Of a stretch of DNA of 64,000 nt, positions 1 through 8,402 are shown piece after piece. Both the position numbers and the translations under genes were made by a program. Every line of letters begins with the position of its first letter. The first letter of the stretch is position 1. Below the pieces are notes generated by a model. The model was not told the origin of the DNA and searched no databases. It saw nothing but the letters and a program-made list of their open reading frames with translations. Location: assembly GCA_963824705.1 (NCBI GenBank), contig CAWGQE010000003.1:1364001-1428000 (forward strand). Direction: 5' to 3'. The stretch is from VRUE01 sp963824705. GTDB lineage: Bacteria > Actinomycetota > Thermoleophilia > Solirubrobacterales > 70-9.

Positions 1-353
1 AGTGGCTCAAGACCGCTTCGGGGCCTGACGCAAGTACTGCCGCCATGCACCGTCCCTCCCTCGACGTCACTCGGTGCCCGACCGCGTACACGCCCGCATA
101 CAGGCGATGGAGGCGCCCATTTCGGATCCGCTTCTCGATCGCCCCTCCGCTCCACCCAGCTTCGATCAGCTGCAAACGGCCAACCACCCCATGCTGTCGC
201 GCAGCCAGCGTCGCAAGAGACCGGTCGTCATCGCGAGACCGCAAAAACCATCCTTGAGGGAGGGTTTTTGCGGTCTCGGCGGGCATGGACCGAGGTTGGC
301 AGGGGATGGCGCGCGGATGTTGCGCCGAAGGTGACTTTTGTGCGTCGGGCGCC
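1..353. other. Left-edge region without a recognisable gene
   Basis: I see no convincing gene here. Several short open frames cross positions 45-334, but none has a recognisable motif or a supported start. The first bases could hold the end of a gene that lies outside the window. The only clear structure is the perfect inverted repeat at 234-278, downstream of leuA. Confidence 0.6.
234..278. terminator. Perfect 16-bp hairpin downstream of leuA
   Basis: Arms at 234-249 and 263-278 are perfectly complementary around a 13-nt loop. The hairpin lies 75 nt downstream of the leuA stop codon. The A/T run lies inside the stem rather than after it, so this is not a textbook intrinsic terminator. A U-less hairpin terminator, possibly acting in both directions, is the simplest reading. 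Confidence 0.55.
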
Positions 354-1952
354 CTACGGGCCCGGCGTGCGCTCTACCGCGGCCTCGGCGGTTGCCGCCT
401 CGGCCTCGCGGATCGCGGCGCCCTCCAGTGCGTTCGAAAGCGCTCGTACGTAAGCCCTGGCCGAGGCCTCGAGGATGTCAGTGGCCACTCCCTGGCCGGT
501 CGCCAGGCGTCCGGCGGCGCGCAGCATCACCGTCACCTGACCGAGGGCGTCCTCTCCCCCGGTCACCGCCTCGACCGTGTATTGGCGCAGCTCGCACTCG
601 GTGCCGGCGGCTTTCTGGATCGCGAGGAAGATCGCGTCGACCGGGCCGTCGCCACCGGCCTCCCCGACGACCTCCTCACCGGAGGGCAGGGTGACAGCGA
701 CGCGCGCCAGCGGCTCTCGCTGCGAGCCCGCCTCGACCTCGAACCAGGCCAGCTCGTGGGCGTCGGCGCGCTCGCGCATCTCGTCGGAGACGATCGCCTC
801 CAGGTCGAGCGCGGTGACCTGCTTCTTGCGGTCCGCTACCTCCTTGAAACGCTTGAAGGCGGCGTTGAGCGCGTTGCCCTCGATCTTGAAGCCGAGCTGC
901 TCCAGAGCGTCGCGCAGCGCGTGGCGACCGGAGTGCTTGCCAAGCACGAGCGAGTTCGACTCCAGGCCGACTTCGGTCGCGTCCATGATCTCGTAGGTGG
1001 TGCGCTCCTTCAGCACACCGTCCTGGTGGATTCCGGACTCATGCGCGAACGCGTTGCGGCCGACGATCGCCTTGTTGGGCTGGATCGCGTAGCCGGTGAG
1101 GCGGGAGACCATGCGGCTGGTGCGGGCCAGCTCGCGGGTATTGAGGCCGGTCGAGAGCCCGTGCACGTCCTCCCTGGTCTTGATCAGCATCACGATCTCC
1201 TCCAGCGAGCAGTTTCCGGCGCGCTCGCCGATCCCGTTGATCGCACACTCGACCTGCCGGGCGCCGGCCAGGACGCCGGCGTAGGAGTTGGCGACGGCCA
1301 GGCCGAGGTCGTCGTGACAGTGAACCGAGATCTCGACGTCGCGCAGGCCCGGCACCGACTCGTAGAGGCGGCGGAAGTAGTCCGCGTACTCCTCCGGCGT
1401 CGTGTAGCCGACGGTGTCGGGGATGTTGACCACCGTCGCCCCCTCTTCGACCGCGATCGCGCAGACCTCCGCGGTGAACTCGATGTCGGCGCGGGTCGCG
1501 TCCATCGGCGAGAACTCGACGTCGTCGCAGTAGGACTTGGCCAGCGTGACGGCGGCGCGGGCCTGCCCCTTGACGTCCTCGCGGTCGGTCTGCAGCTGGT
1601 GCTCGATATGGATGTCGGAGGTCGAGATGAAGGTGTGGATGCGCGGGCGGTCGGCGTCTCGAATGGCTCCCCAGGCGGCGTCGATGTCGGCCTTGTGGGT
1701 GCGGGCGAGGCCGCAGATCACCGGTCCCTCCACCTGCCGCGAGATCGCCTCGACGGCCTCGAAATCGCCGGGTGAGGTGATCGGGAAGCCGGCCTCGATC
1801 ACGTCGACGCCGAGCCGCGCCAGCTGCTGGGCGATCTCGACCTTCTCGGCGGTGTTCAGCGAGATGCCCGGCGACTGCTCGCCGTCGCGCAGGGTGGTGT
1901 CGAAGATGTGGACGCGGTTTGCGTCGGACGCGGTACTCGGGGTGGTGCTCAC
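354..1952 (-). CDS. leuA: 2-isopropylmalate synthase
   Basis: It catalyses the first committed step of leucine synthesis, condensing acetyl-CoA with 2-ketoisovalerate. The HMGL-like TIM barrel starts with the FDTTLRDGEQSPG signature (residues 17-29). Metal ligands include D18 and the HCHDD histidines H211 and H213, and GIGERAGNCSLEE follows. The C-terminal third (about 390-515) is the LeuA allosteric domain, which implies leucine feedback. At 532 aa it is of normal length. The start is GTG, 6 nt after an excellent Shine-Dalgarno (AGGAGG, within 1959-1969). Upstream lies a leucine-rich leader peptide whose codons can pair with that Shine-Dalgarno, so leucine-responsive attenuation is likely. 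It is transcribed divergently from an MFS transporter. Confidence 0.97.
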   Translation of the reverse strand: MSTTPSTASDANRVHIFDTTLRDGEQSPGISLNTAEKVEIAQQLARLGVDVIEAGFPITSPGDFEAVEAISRQVEGPVICGLARTHKADIDAAWGAIRDADRPRIHTFISTSDIHIEHQLQTDREDVKGQARAAVTLAKSYCDDVEFSPMDATRADIEFTAEVCAIAVEEGATVVNIPDTVGYTTPEEYADYFRRLYESVPGLRDVEISVHCHDDLGLAVANSYAGVLAGARQVECAINGIGERAGNCSLEEIVMLIKTREDVHGLSTGLNTRELARTSRMVSRLTGYAIQPNKAIVGRNAFAHESGIHQDGVLKERTTYEIMDATEVGLESNSLVLGKHSGRHALRDALEQLGFKIEGNALNAAFKRFKEVADRKKQVTALDLEAIVSDEMRERADAHELAWFEVEAGSQREPLARVAVTLPSGEEVVGEAGGDGPVDAIFLAIQKAAGTECELRQYTVEAVTGGEDALGQVTVMLRAAGRLATGQGVATDILEASARAYVRALSNALEGAAIREAEAATAEAAVERTPGP

Positions 1953-2054
1953 GACGTTCCTCCTTCTCCAGTGCTTTCGAATGACCTCTGTCTCTCGCGG
2001 CTATCGCGCCGCCCAGCGCTATTCCCCCCGAAGGGGGAGGAGAAGGAGTAGCGC
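1950..2054 (-). promoter_or_regulatory. Leucine attenuator in front of leuA
   Basis: Two structures compete in the transcript. First, the leader's CTC-CTT-CTC-C leucine codons (2039-2048) are complementary over 10 of 10 bases to the leuA Shine-Dalgarno (1960-1969). Second, a local hairpin forms: GCGCUA (2049-2054) pairs with UAGCGC (2016-2021), enclosing a C5-UUCG-G5 stem-loop (2024-2037). I infer that a ribosome stalled on the leucine codons during leucine shortage masks the anti-Shine-Dalgarno and frees leuA for translation. With leucine plentiful the ribosome passes and the pairing can form. Leucine leader control of leuA has been proposed in other Actinobacteria. The caveat is that CUC/CUU leucine codons are inherently pyrimidine-rich and tend to resemble an anti-Shine-Dalgarno. 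Confidence 0.7.
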
Positions 2055-2078
2055 GAGGCTGTCGAAGCGGTGCGTCAT
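2019..2078 (-). CDS. leuL: Leucine-rich leader peptide of leuA (19 aa)
   Basis: This short ATG-to-TAG frame encodes MTHRFDSLALLLLLPLRGE. Seven of the nine residues at positions 8-16 are leucine, encoded by CTC, CTA, CTC, CTT, CTC, CTC and CTT, including the rare CTA codon. It ends 66 nt before the leuA start. A TACGCT -10-like hexamer (2094-2099) would place the transcript start only about 10 nt upstream, and there is no strong Shine-Dalgarno. Composition and position match leader peptides of amino-acid attenuators. The symbol is used by analogy with leuL; the sequence itself is too short for homology. Confidence 0.72.
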   Translation of the reverse strand: MTHRFDSLALLLLLPLRGE

Positions 2079-2151
2079 TCGCCGCTTCAGCTTAGCGTAG
2101 GCTGCCCGGATCGCAAGGCTGGATCGCACCACCATTCTGGCGCTGCTGGCG

Positions 2152-3501
2152 ATGAGCATGAGCGTGCTCGTCATCGCCAACGACTTCTCCGCAATCAACG
2201 TCGCCATCCCGACGATGGAGAAGGACTTCGACACCAACGTCAACACGATTCAGTGGGTGGTCAACGCCTACGCCCTCACCTTCGGGGTGATGATCGTCAC
2301 CGGGGGGCGCCTCGCCGACATGTTTGGCCGCCGTCGCGCCTTCTTCCTCGGCACCGCGATCTTCGCCTCGATGTCGGCGCTAGGCGGCGCCGCGCAGACC
2401 GAGACCTGGCTGATCGCAACCCGCGTCGTGATGGGAATTGGCGGGGCGCTGATGTGGCCGGCGATCCTCGGCATGACCTTCGAGTTGCTGCCCGCCGATA
2501 AGGCCGGGCTCGCCGGCGGCATCATCCTCGGCGCGGCTGGCCTCGGCAACGCGATCGGCCCGCTGATCGGCGGCGTCCTCACTGACACGCTGAGCTGGCG
2601 CTGGATCTTCTTCCTCAACGTGCCGATCGCCGCCTTCGCCGTGCTCGTCACCTACTACCTGGTCAAGGTGAAGGAGCCCGAAGCCGCGGAGCAGCGCATC
2701 GACTATCCGGGGATCTCGACGATCTCGATCGGCCTGGTATCGCTCCTGGTCGCGCTGGACCAAGTCGACGACTGGGGCTGGGGGGACCCGAAAGTGGTCG
2801 CCATGCTGGCGCTGGCCGCGGTCCTGATCGTGGCCTTCGTCCGGATCGAGCGCAGGGCGGGGATGAACGCCCTGATTCCACGGGCGGTGATGAGCAACGA
2901 GAGCTTCCGCGCCTCCTGCGTGGCGATCACGCTGATGTCGGCGACCTTCTTCGCGGCGCTGCTCTACCTGCCGCAGTTCATGCAGAAGCACCTCGACTAC
3001 TCGCCGCTCGAAGCCGGCGTCGGAGTGCTGCCCTTTCTCGCCACCTTTGCCCTTGTCTCCTTCATCGCCGGGCCGCTCTACAACCGGCTTGGGGCAAAGC
3101 CCCTGGCCGTGGTCGGCGCGGCCTGCATCACGATCGCCCCGTTCCTCTTCTCGCAGGTCACCGAAAGCTCCGGCTACGCGGCCTTGGTTCCCGGGATGTT
3201 CGTGCTCGGAATCGGCATCGGCAGCTTCTATCCCACCGCCACGACGGCGGGGGTCACCTCGGTCGACGAATCGCAGAGCAGCCTCGCCGGCGGGATCCTC
3301 TACATGTGTCAGATTGCCGGCGGCGCGATCGGCCTCGGCTTGACGACGACGATCTTCTCCGCCCAGGAGTCGTTCGTCGACGGCATCCAGGCGGCGTTCC
3401 GTCTCGACGCGGCGCTCTCTCTGGTCGGCTTCTTGATCGCGCTCTTCTTCGTCGGCGGCCGCTTGATCGGCCGCCGGGGTCGGGAGGAGACCGCCGCTTA
3501 G
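2152..3501 (+). CDS. MFS transporter, DHA2 (14-helix drug:H+ antiporter) type
   Basis: An integral membrane transporter with about 14 predicted helices, resembling DHA2 drug/proton antiporters. The loop 2-3 signature GGRLADMFGRRR is at residues 51-62, and a helix-5 GxxxGPxxGG-like motif (GLGNAIGPLIGG) follows. Its substrate cannot be read from sequence. Coding-like sequence continues upstream of the ATG in the same frame (about 17 codons back to a stop at 2098-2100) and looks like the natural lead into helix 1, yet it offers no ATG, GTG or TTG. The true N-terminus is therefore uncertain. It is divergent from the leuA leader, and its promoter must overlap that of the leader. Confidence 0.88.
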   Translation: MSMSVLVIANDFSAINVAIPTMEKDFDTNVNTIQWVVNAYALTFGVMIVTGGRLADMFGRRRAFFLGTAIFASMSALGGAAQTETWLIATRVVMGIGGALMWPAILGMTFELLPADKAGLAGGIILGAAGLGNAIGPLIGGVLTDTLSWRWIFFLNVPIAAFAVLVTYYLVKVKEPEAAEQRIDYPGISTISIGLVSLLVALDQVDDWGWGDPKVVAMLALAAVLIVAFVRIERRAGMNALIPRAVMSNESFRASCVAITLMSATFFAALLYLPQFMQKHLDYSPLEAGVGVLPFLATFALVSFIAGPLYNRLGAKPLAVVGAACITIAPFLFSQVTESSGYAALVPGMFVLGIGIGSFYPTATTAGVTSVDESQSSLAGGILYMCQIAGGAIGLGLTTTIFSAQESFVDGIQAAFRLDAALSLVGFLIALFFVGGRLIGRRGREETAA

Positions 3502-3514
3502 GCGCTCAGGGAGA

Positions 3515-4072
3515 TCACTGGTACTGGCGCACTTCGTTCGTCCCAGTGCCGCCCACCAGCGTGTCCGTGCCGGAGCCTCCGCCGAGGATGTCGTCGCCGG
3601 GGCCACCGATCAGCACGTCGTCGCCGGGGCCTCCGTAGAGCACGTCATCGCCGCGCCAGCCGACCAGGCGGTCGTTGCCTTGGCCGCCGATCAGCTTGTC
3701 CGGACCCGCTCCGCCAAGCAGGACATCGTTGCCGGCGCCGCCCCGCATGGTCACCGGCACGGTGATGTTCCTGGCCACCGAGACGTAGTCGTCGCCGGCA
3801 CCGGAATTGACTTCGAAGCCGGCGATCGAGGGCGCGGCGCAAACCAGCTCGTTCGGGTTGTCTTCTGGGTGCGCGCAGACCGAGCCGCCGACTTCGAGCT
3901 GCACGAGCGAGTCGATCACGTATTCACGGCCGTCCGGGCTGAGCCAGATCTTGATCGAGTTCGCTTCTTCGCCACCGGCGAGCAGCACCGTGTAGGTCTT
4001 TTCGGTCGCCAGCGCGGAACCGGGCGCCAGTAGCGCCAGGAAGGCGAACGAGATGAGTAGGAGCTTCTTCAT
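3515..4072 (-). CDS. Secreted RTX-type calcium-binding repeat protein
   Basis: A 185-aa secreted protein. A Sec signal peptide (residues 1-22, KK then a Leu/Ala core, cleavage after ALA) is followed by a unique region of about 85 residues with two Cys. Residues 111-180 hold about eight tandem GGxGxDxLx nonapeptides of the hemolysin-type (RTX) class, which bind Ca2+ in a parallel beta-roll. No type I secretion genes are near and the signal peptide is N-terminal, so Sec export rather than toxin-style secretion is inferred. The start lies 36 bp after the quinone oxidoreductase stop and the two are probably co-transcribed. The gene ends head-to-head with the MFS gene, 13 bp away. Confidence 0.85.
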   Translation of the reverse strand: MKKLLLISFAFLALLAPGSALATEKTYTVLLAGGEEANSIKIWLSPDGREYVIDSLVQLEVGGSVCAHPEDNPNELVCAAPSIAGFEVNSGAGDDYVSVARNITVPVTMRGGAGNDVLLGGAGPDKLIGGQGNDRLVGWRGDDVLYGGPGDDVLIGGPGDDILGGGSGTDTLVGGTGTNEVRQYQ

Positions 4073-4108
4073 TGCGAGTCGTCCCCGCCGCCGATCGGGT
4101 CGGAGCGT

Positions 4109-5143
4109 CTACTGAGGAAACAGCACGACCTTGCCTACGTTGCGGCGCTCGGCGATGAATTTATGTGCGTCGCCAGCGCGCTCGAAGGGGAACGCCTCGG
4201 CGACGACGGGCTCGAGCTTGCCTGCCTCCAGGTCCTCGGTCAGCGGGTCGAGCACCCGGTCGAGGCTGCCCTCGGCGTCCCACCACTTGAGCATGTTGAG
4301 GCCGAAGACCCCTTTGTTCTCGTTCATGATCAGCAGGCTCTTCCACCAGGGCATCGTCGCGCTCGGCATCGAGACCAGGCTCTTCAGCATTGCGCCGATG
4401 TTCCGCTTGCCGTCCGTGGTGCCCTCCGAGAGCCCGTACATGACCATCCGTCCCCCAGACCGGAGCAGGCGGTAGTCCTTGCGGAAAGAGGTGGGCCCGA
4501 GCGCGTCGATCACCAGATCCACGCCCTCACCGCCGGTGATCCGCATCGTCTCCGCCTCGAAATCTTGGGAGCGGTAGTCGATCGGGTGATCGACTCCTTG
4601 GGCACGGATCGCCTCGTGCTTGGACGGAGAGGCGGTGCCGAAGATCTCCGCACCGGCGTTGTGGGCAATCTGCGTCGCCGAGATCCCCACGCCGCCGGCC
4701 GCGGCGTGGATCAGGACGCGGTCGCCCTTGCGCAGGCTGCCCATCAGGATCAACGCCGCGTAGGCGGTGCCGTAGTTGACGGGGATCGCCGCTCCCTGCT
4801 CGAAGCTGAGGTCGGCGGGCAGGGCAAATGCCTGCTCCGCGGGGACCGTGACCAGCTCGGCCTGACCGCCGAAGCGCGTGCCGCCGACGACCCGATCGCC
4901 GACCTGAAATTCGCTCACGCCCTCGCCCACCGACTCGACCTCCCCGGCGACCTCGTAGCCGAGCACGCACGGTGGCTTTGGTGCGTCTGGATATAAGCCG
5001 ACGCGGGCCATGGTGTCGGCGAAGTTGATCCCCGCGGCCTTGACCGCGATTCGGACCTCCCCAGGGCCCACCGGCGGGTCGGGGCGCTCCTGCACCTGGA
5101 GCACGTCGTATCCGCCCGTCCCTGTCAGCACCACCGCCTTCAT
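4109..5143 (-). CDS. Quinone oxidoreductase-like, zinc-free MDR superfamily protein
   Basis: A 344-aa medium-chain dehydrogenase/reductase with an N-terminal GroES-like fold and a Rossmann domain carrying AAAGGVGI (147-154). It lacks the structural and catalytic zinc ligands of alcohol dehydrogenases, as in zeta-crystallin/NADPH:quinone reductases. Residues 266-299, with several Trp and Met, resemble the extra loop of VAT-1-like members. The ATG is chosen because MKAVVLTGTGG is the family's usual N-terminus; the frame stays open upstream but that part is a shadow of serA. It starts 20 bp after the serA stop in a serC-serA-oxidoreductase-RTX run. The substrate is unknown. Confidence 0.88.
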   Translation of the reverse strand: MKAVVLTGTGGYDVLQVQERPDPPVGPGEVRIAVKAAGINFADTMARVGLYPDAPKPPCVLGYEVAGEVESVGEGVSEFQVGDRVVGGTRFGGQAELVTVPAEQAFALPADLSFEQGAAIPVNYGTAYAALILMGSLRKGDRVLIHAAAGGVGISATQIAHNAGAEIFGTASPSKHEAIRAQGVDHPIDYRSQDFEAETMRITGGEGVDLVIDALGPTSFRKDYRLLRSGGRMVMYGLSEGTTDGKRNIGAMLKSLVSMPSATMPWWKSLLIMNENKGVFGLNMLKWWDAEGSLDRVLDPLTEDLEAGKLEPVVAEAFPFERAGDAHKFIAERRNVGKVVLFPQ

Positions 5144-5163
5144 TGCGTGGAGCCTACCTCGCG

Positions 5164-6744
5164 CTAGAGATCTACCGAGCGACCGATCGAGAAACCGTCG
5201 AGCTCGAGGATCTTGGCGATCGTCTCGCCCCGTACCGGTGCATCGGTGGTCAGCGCCATCACGGCGCGCTCCCCGCCCGGCTCGGCCCCGACCGCGGCGG
5301 AGATGATGTTGACGCCCTCTTCGCCGAACATCGTTCCCACGCGGCCGATCATCCCGGGCCGGTCGGCGTAGCTGAAGACGGCGAGGTGCTCGGCGAAAGG
5401 CAGGTAGAAGCTCTCGCCGAGGACGGAGACCAGGTAGGGCTCGTTGCGCGGCCCGACCCCCGTGCCGGCAACCTCGACCGCGTCCTCGCCTGAGCCGAGC
5501 CGCACCGTGATCAGCTCGGTGAAGTCCTTGGAGCCGCCGTCCTTGGTCTCGACCAGCTCGATCCCACGCTCCTCGGCCATCTGGGGGGCGTTGACGAGGT
5601 TGACCGGCTCCTCGGTGTGGCCGGAGAGGATGCCGACCAGGACCGCGATCCCCAGCAGGCGCGTGTCGTGGGAGGCGATGCGGCCGCGGAACTCGACCGA
5701 GACGCCACCGATCGAGCCATCTCCCAGGCCCTGGGCGAGGCGCCCCAGTTTTTCGCAGAGAGGAACGAACGGGGCCAGGGCCTCCATCTCCTCCGGGCGG
5801 ACGGCGGCGATGTTGACCGCGTTGGTGACGACGCCCCCGCTCAGCGCCGCGATCACCTGTTCGGCGGTGACCACGCCGGCGCGGTCCTGCGCCTCTGCCG
5901 TCGAGGCGCCCAGGTGCGGGGTGACGACGACATCGTCGCGGCCGAAGAGCGGGTGCTCGGTGAACGGCTCCGCGGGGAAGACGTCGAGCGCGGCGCCGCC
6001 CAGCTTGCCCGACTCGAGCCCGCCCAGCACGGCGTCGAGGTCGACCAACTCGCCCCGGGCGCAGTTGACCACCCGGGCACCGTCTTTCATCGCCGCGATC
6101 GCCTCGGCGTCGATCAGGTCGATCGTGTCCGGCGTCTTCGGCACGTGCAGCGTGACTATGTCGGCACGGCCCAGCAGATCGCTCAGCTCCTCGACGCCCT
6201 CGACGCCGAGCTCGCGGAAGCGCTCCGCCGAGACGAACTTGTCGAAGGCGACGACGTCCATCTCGAAGGCCTGGGCGCGTTTGGCGACGAGCTGGCCGAT
6301 GCGGCCGAAGCCGACCACGCCGAGCGTCTTGCCGTAGAGCTCGGTTCCCTTGAACTTGGGTCGCTCCCAGGCGCCGCCGATCAGCGAGGCGTGGGCTCTC
6401 GGCACGTTGCGGCAAAGGGAGAGCATCAGCGCCAGCGTGTGCTCCGCCGCTGCCACCGAGTTCGATTCGGGCGCGTTGGCGACGACGATTCCGCGCCTGG
6501 TCGCGGCCGGGATGTCGACGTTGTCGACGCCGGTACCTGCGCGTCCAATCACCTTGAGGCGGTCGGCGCGTTCGATCAGCTCGGGGGTCACCTGGGTCGC
6601 CGAGCGGACCAGGATCGCGTCGTAGGAGCCGATCGCCTCGCGCAGCTCCTCGTCGGACATCTCGAGGCCGAGATCCACATCGAAGCTCTCGCGCAGCAGA
6701 TCGACCCCGGAGTCGGCGATCTTCTCCTTGACCAGGACCTTCAC
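5164..6744 (-). CDS. serA: D-3-phosphoglycerate dehydrogenase
   Basis: It oxidises 3-phosphoglycerate in the first step of serine synthesis. At 526 aa it is the long actinobacterial form: catalytic and NAD domains (GVVGFGRIG, about 142-150; catalytic R230, E259 and H277 in TPHLGAST), then an intervening ASB-type domain (about 305-450) and a C-terminal ACT domain (about 455-526) typical of serine feedback. The GTG start overlaps the serC TGA in a GTGA (6741-6744), so the two serine genes are translationally coupled. It follows serC on the minus strand. Confidence 0.97.
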   Translation of the reverse strand: MKVLVKEKIADSGVDLLRESFDVDLGLEMSDEELREAIGSYDAILVRSATQVTPELIERADRLKVIGRAGTGVDNVDIPAATRRGIVVANAPESNSVAAAEHTLALMLSLCRNVPRAHASLIGGAWERPKFKGTELYGKTLGVVGFGRIGQLVAKRAQAFEMDVVAFDKFVSAERFRELGVEGVEELSDLLGRADIVTLHVPKTPDTIDLIDAEAIAAMKDGARVVNCARGELVDLDAVLGGLESGKLGGAALDVFPAEPFTEHPLFGRDDVVVTPHLGASTAEAQDRAGVVTAEQVIAALSGGVVTNAVNIAAVRPEEMEALAPFVPLCEKLGRLAQGLGDGSIGGVSVEFRGRIASHDTRLLGIAVLVGILSGHTEEPVNLVNAPQMAEERGIELVETKDGGSKDFTELITVRLGSGEDAVEVAGTGVGPRNEPYLVSVLGESFYLPFAEHLAVFSYADRPGMIGRVGTMFGEEGVNIISAAVGAEPGGERAVMALTTDAPVRGETIAKILELDGFSIGRSVDL

Positions 6745-7880
6745 GGCGTCGCCTCCGGCACGTTCTCGATCACCCAGTCGATGCAGGACGTGAGCGCCTC
6801 GACATCGCTGGGCTCGATTGCGGGGAACATGCCGACGCGGAGCTGGTTGCGTCCCAGCTTGCGATAGGGCTCGACGTCGACGATCCCGTTGGCGCGCAGG
6901 CTCGAGGCCAGGGCCGCGGCGTCGACCGAGTCGGCGAAGTCGATCGTGCCGACCACCAGCGAGCGCTTCGCCGGGTCGGAGACGAACGGGGTGGCGAAAT
7001 CGCTTTCCTCGGCCCAGCCATAGAGGTGTCCGGAGGATGCCGCGGTTCGTTGAGCGCACCAGTCAAGGCCGCCGCCGACCAGCATCCACTCGATCTGGTC
7101 GGCGAGCAGTAGAAGGGTCGCCAGCGCGGGCGTGTTGTAGGTCTGGTTCTTGCGCGAGTTCTCGAGTGCCGTCTGCAGCGAGAGGAAGGCCGGCTGCCAG
7201 CGTCCGGCGATTCCGTCGAGCTGCTCGATCCGTTCAATGGCCGCTGGACTCAGCGCCGCTAGCCAGAGGCCGCCGTCGGCGCCGAAGGCCTTCTGCGGGG
7301 CGAAGTAGTAGGCGTCGACCTGGGAGGCGTCGAGGGGGAGTCCGCCTGCGCCCGACGTGCCGTCGACCAGGACCAGCGCGTCGCCTGCGCCCGCGGGGCG
7401 GCGGACGTCGACCATCACCCCGGTCGAGGTCTCGTTGTGTGCCCAGGCGAGCACGTCGGCGCCGGGGTCGGCGACCGGTTCCGGCGCATCGCCGGGCTCC
7501 GCCTCGACCACGATCGGGTCGGCGAGAAAGGGCGCGCCGGCGGTCACCTTGGCGAACTTTTGCGAGAACTCGCCGTAGGTGAGATGGAGGGCGCGGTCGC
7601 GGACGAGCCAGACGGCGGCCGCGTCCCAAAAAGCGGTCGTGCCACCGTTGCCGAGCGCCACCTCGTAGCCGTCGGGCAGGCCGAACAGCTCGCCGAGGCC
7701 GGAGCGGATGCGGCCGACGAGATCGCGCACTGGCGCCTGCCGGTGCGAAGTCCCCATCAGCTCGGTGCGCTCGGCCAGAGCCGCGAGCGCCTCGGGACGG
7801 ACCTTCGAGGGCCCACAGCCGAAGCGGCCGTCCGCGGGCTTGAGCTCCGCGGGGATCTGGACTGAGGTCGAGGTCGGCAT
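6741..7880 (-). CDS. serC: Phosphoserine aminotransferase, mycobacterial type
   Basis: A PLP enzyme converting 3-phosphohydroxypyruvate to phosphoserine, directly after SerA in the pathway. It is 379 aa; the PLP lysine is K197 in YYFAPQKAFG, and the substrate-binding HRQAP and DGTSGAGG motifs are visible. Sequence style matches the actinobacterial SerC class rather than the enterobacterial one. I chose ATG at 7880 because the protein there begins naturally before RFGCGPSKVRPE; the frame upstream is low-complexity Arg/Pro shadow sequence. There is no clear Shine-Dalgarno. It is first in the serC-serA run and divergent from the cupin gene at 7958. Confidence 0.96.
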   Translation of the reverse strand: MPTSTSVQIPAELKPADGRFGCGPSKVRPEALAALAERTELMGTSHRQAPVRDLVGRIRSGLGELFGLPDGYEVALGNGGTTAFWDAAAVWLVRDRALHLTYGEFSQKFAKVTAGAPFLADPIVVEAEPGDAPEPVADPGADVLAWAHNETSTGVMVDVRRPAGAGDALVLVDGTSGAGGLPLDASQVDAYYFAPQKAFGADGGLWLAALSPAAIERIEQLDGIAGRWQPAFLSLQTALENSRKNQTYNTPALATLLLLADQIEWMLVGGGLDWCAQRTAASSGHLYGWAEESDFATPFVSDPAKRSLVVGTIDFADSVDAAALASSLRANGIVDVEPYRKLGRNQLRVGMFPAIEPSDVEALTSCIDWVIENVPEATP

Positions 7881-7944
7881 CGGGAGGCCAAGGTTATTGA
7901 CCTGCGCAGGTGGACCTCGGCGACGCCCTGCGGGGCCGGTCGCG

Positions 7945-7950
7945 TACGAT
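7945..7950 (+). promoter_or_regulatory. -10 element for a leaderless cupin transcript
   Basis: TACGAT ends 7 nt before the cupin ATG at 7958, so transcription would begin at or next to the start codon. I see no convincing -35 at normal spacing. Leaderless transcripts are common in actinobacteria. Confidence 0.45.
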
Positions 7951-7957
7951 CTTGCGG

Positions 7958-8389
7958 ATGTCGGAGACGAGCCAGCAGGGAGTGACGAAGGGCGACGGCT
8001 ACGCCGTCGGCAACCTCTCCGACCTCGGCGAGGGGTACGGCTTTCGCAAGATCCGCAAGGAGCTGGGCGTGACTGCATTCGGCGTCAACGCGGTCGTAAT
8101 CCCACCCTCTTACACGACCAGCCGCCACTACCACGAAGAGCAGGAGGAGCTCTACTTCCTGCACAAGGGGTGGGTGGAGCTGGAGTTCGGCGACGGCTCC
8201 AGCCAGGAGCTCAAAGCCGGCGGGCTGGCCCGGGTGGATCCAGCCACGGTCCGCGGGCTTCGCAACCTGAGCGACAGCGAGGATGCCGTCTACGTCGTCG
8301 TCGGCGGCAAGGACGGCTACGTCGGGCGCGACGGAAAGCTTCCGGAGGGTGAAGACATGGAGCAGATCGCGAAGGACCACACGCTCTGA
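7958..8389 (+). CDS. Small single-domain cupin protein
   Basis: A 143-aa single beta-barrel cupin. Motif 1 is SRHYHEEQEELYFLHKG, giving the HxH-x4-E metal-binding pattern around residue 55, and motif 2 is degenerate (GLARVDPATVRGLRN), with an Arg where the usual His would be. Such proteins bind a metal and a small ligand, as sugar isomerases, dioxygenases or sensors. The substrate cannot be told. ATG 7958 is preferred over a start 48 nt upstream because of family alignment and the -10 placement. It is divergent from serC and followed by a long hairpin element (8403-8544) before ilvC. Confidence 0.8.
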   Translation: MSETSQQGVTKGDGYAVGNLSDLGEGYGFRKIRKELGVTAFGVNAVVIPPSYTTSRHYHEEQEELYFLHKGWVELEFGDGSSQELKAGGLARVDPATVRGLRNLSDSEDAVYVVVGGKDGYVGRDGKLPEGEDMEQIAKDHTL

Positions 8390-8402
8390 AGCTGTCGTGA
8401 GC

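Noticed and set aside
285..1775. Long open frames antisense to real genes (also 2380-3606, 46943-49438, 59574-62309)
   Set aside because: They mirror genes of clear function on the other strand; in GC-rich DNA the biased third codon positions keep such shadow frames open. Their translations are low-complexity Arg/Gly/Ala/Asp-rich and carry no motifs.
1953..2100. leuA leader considered as a T-box or other riboswitch
   Set aside because: No T-box sequence or specifier-loop architecture; the leucine-codon frame explains the structures better.
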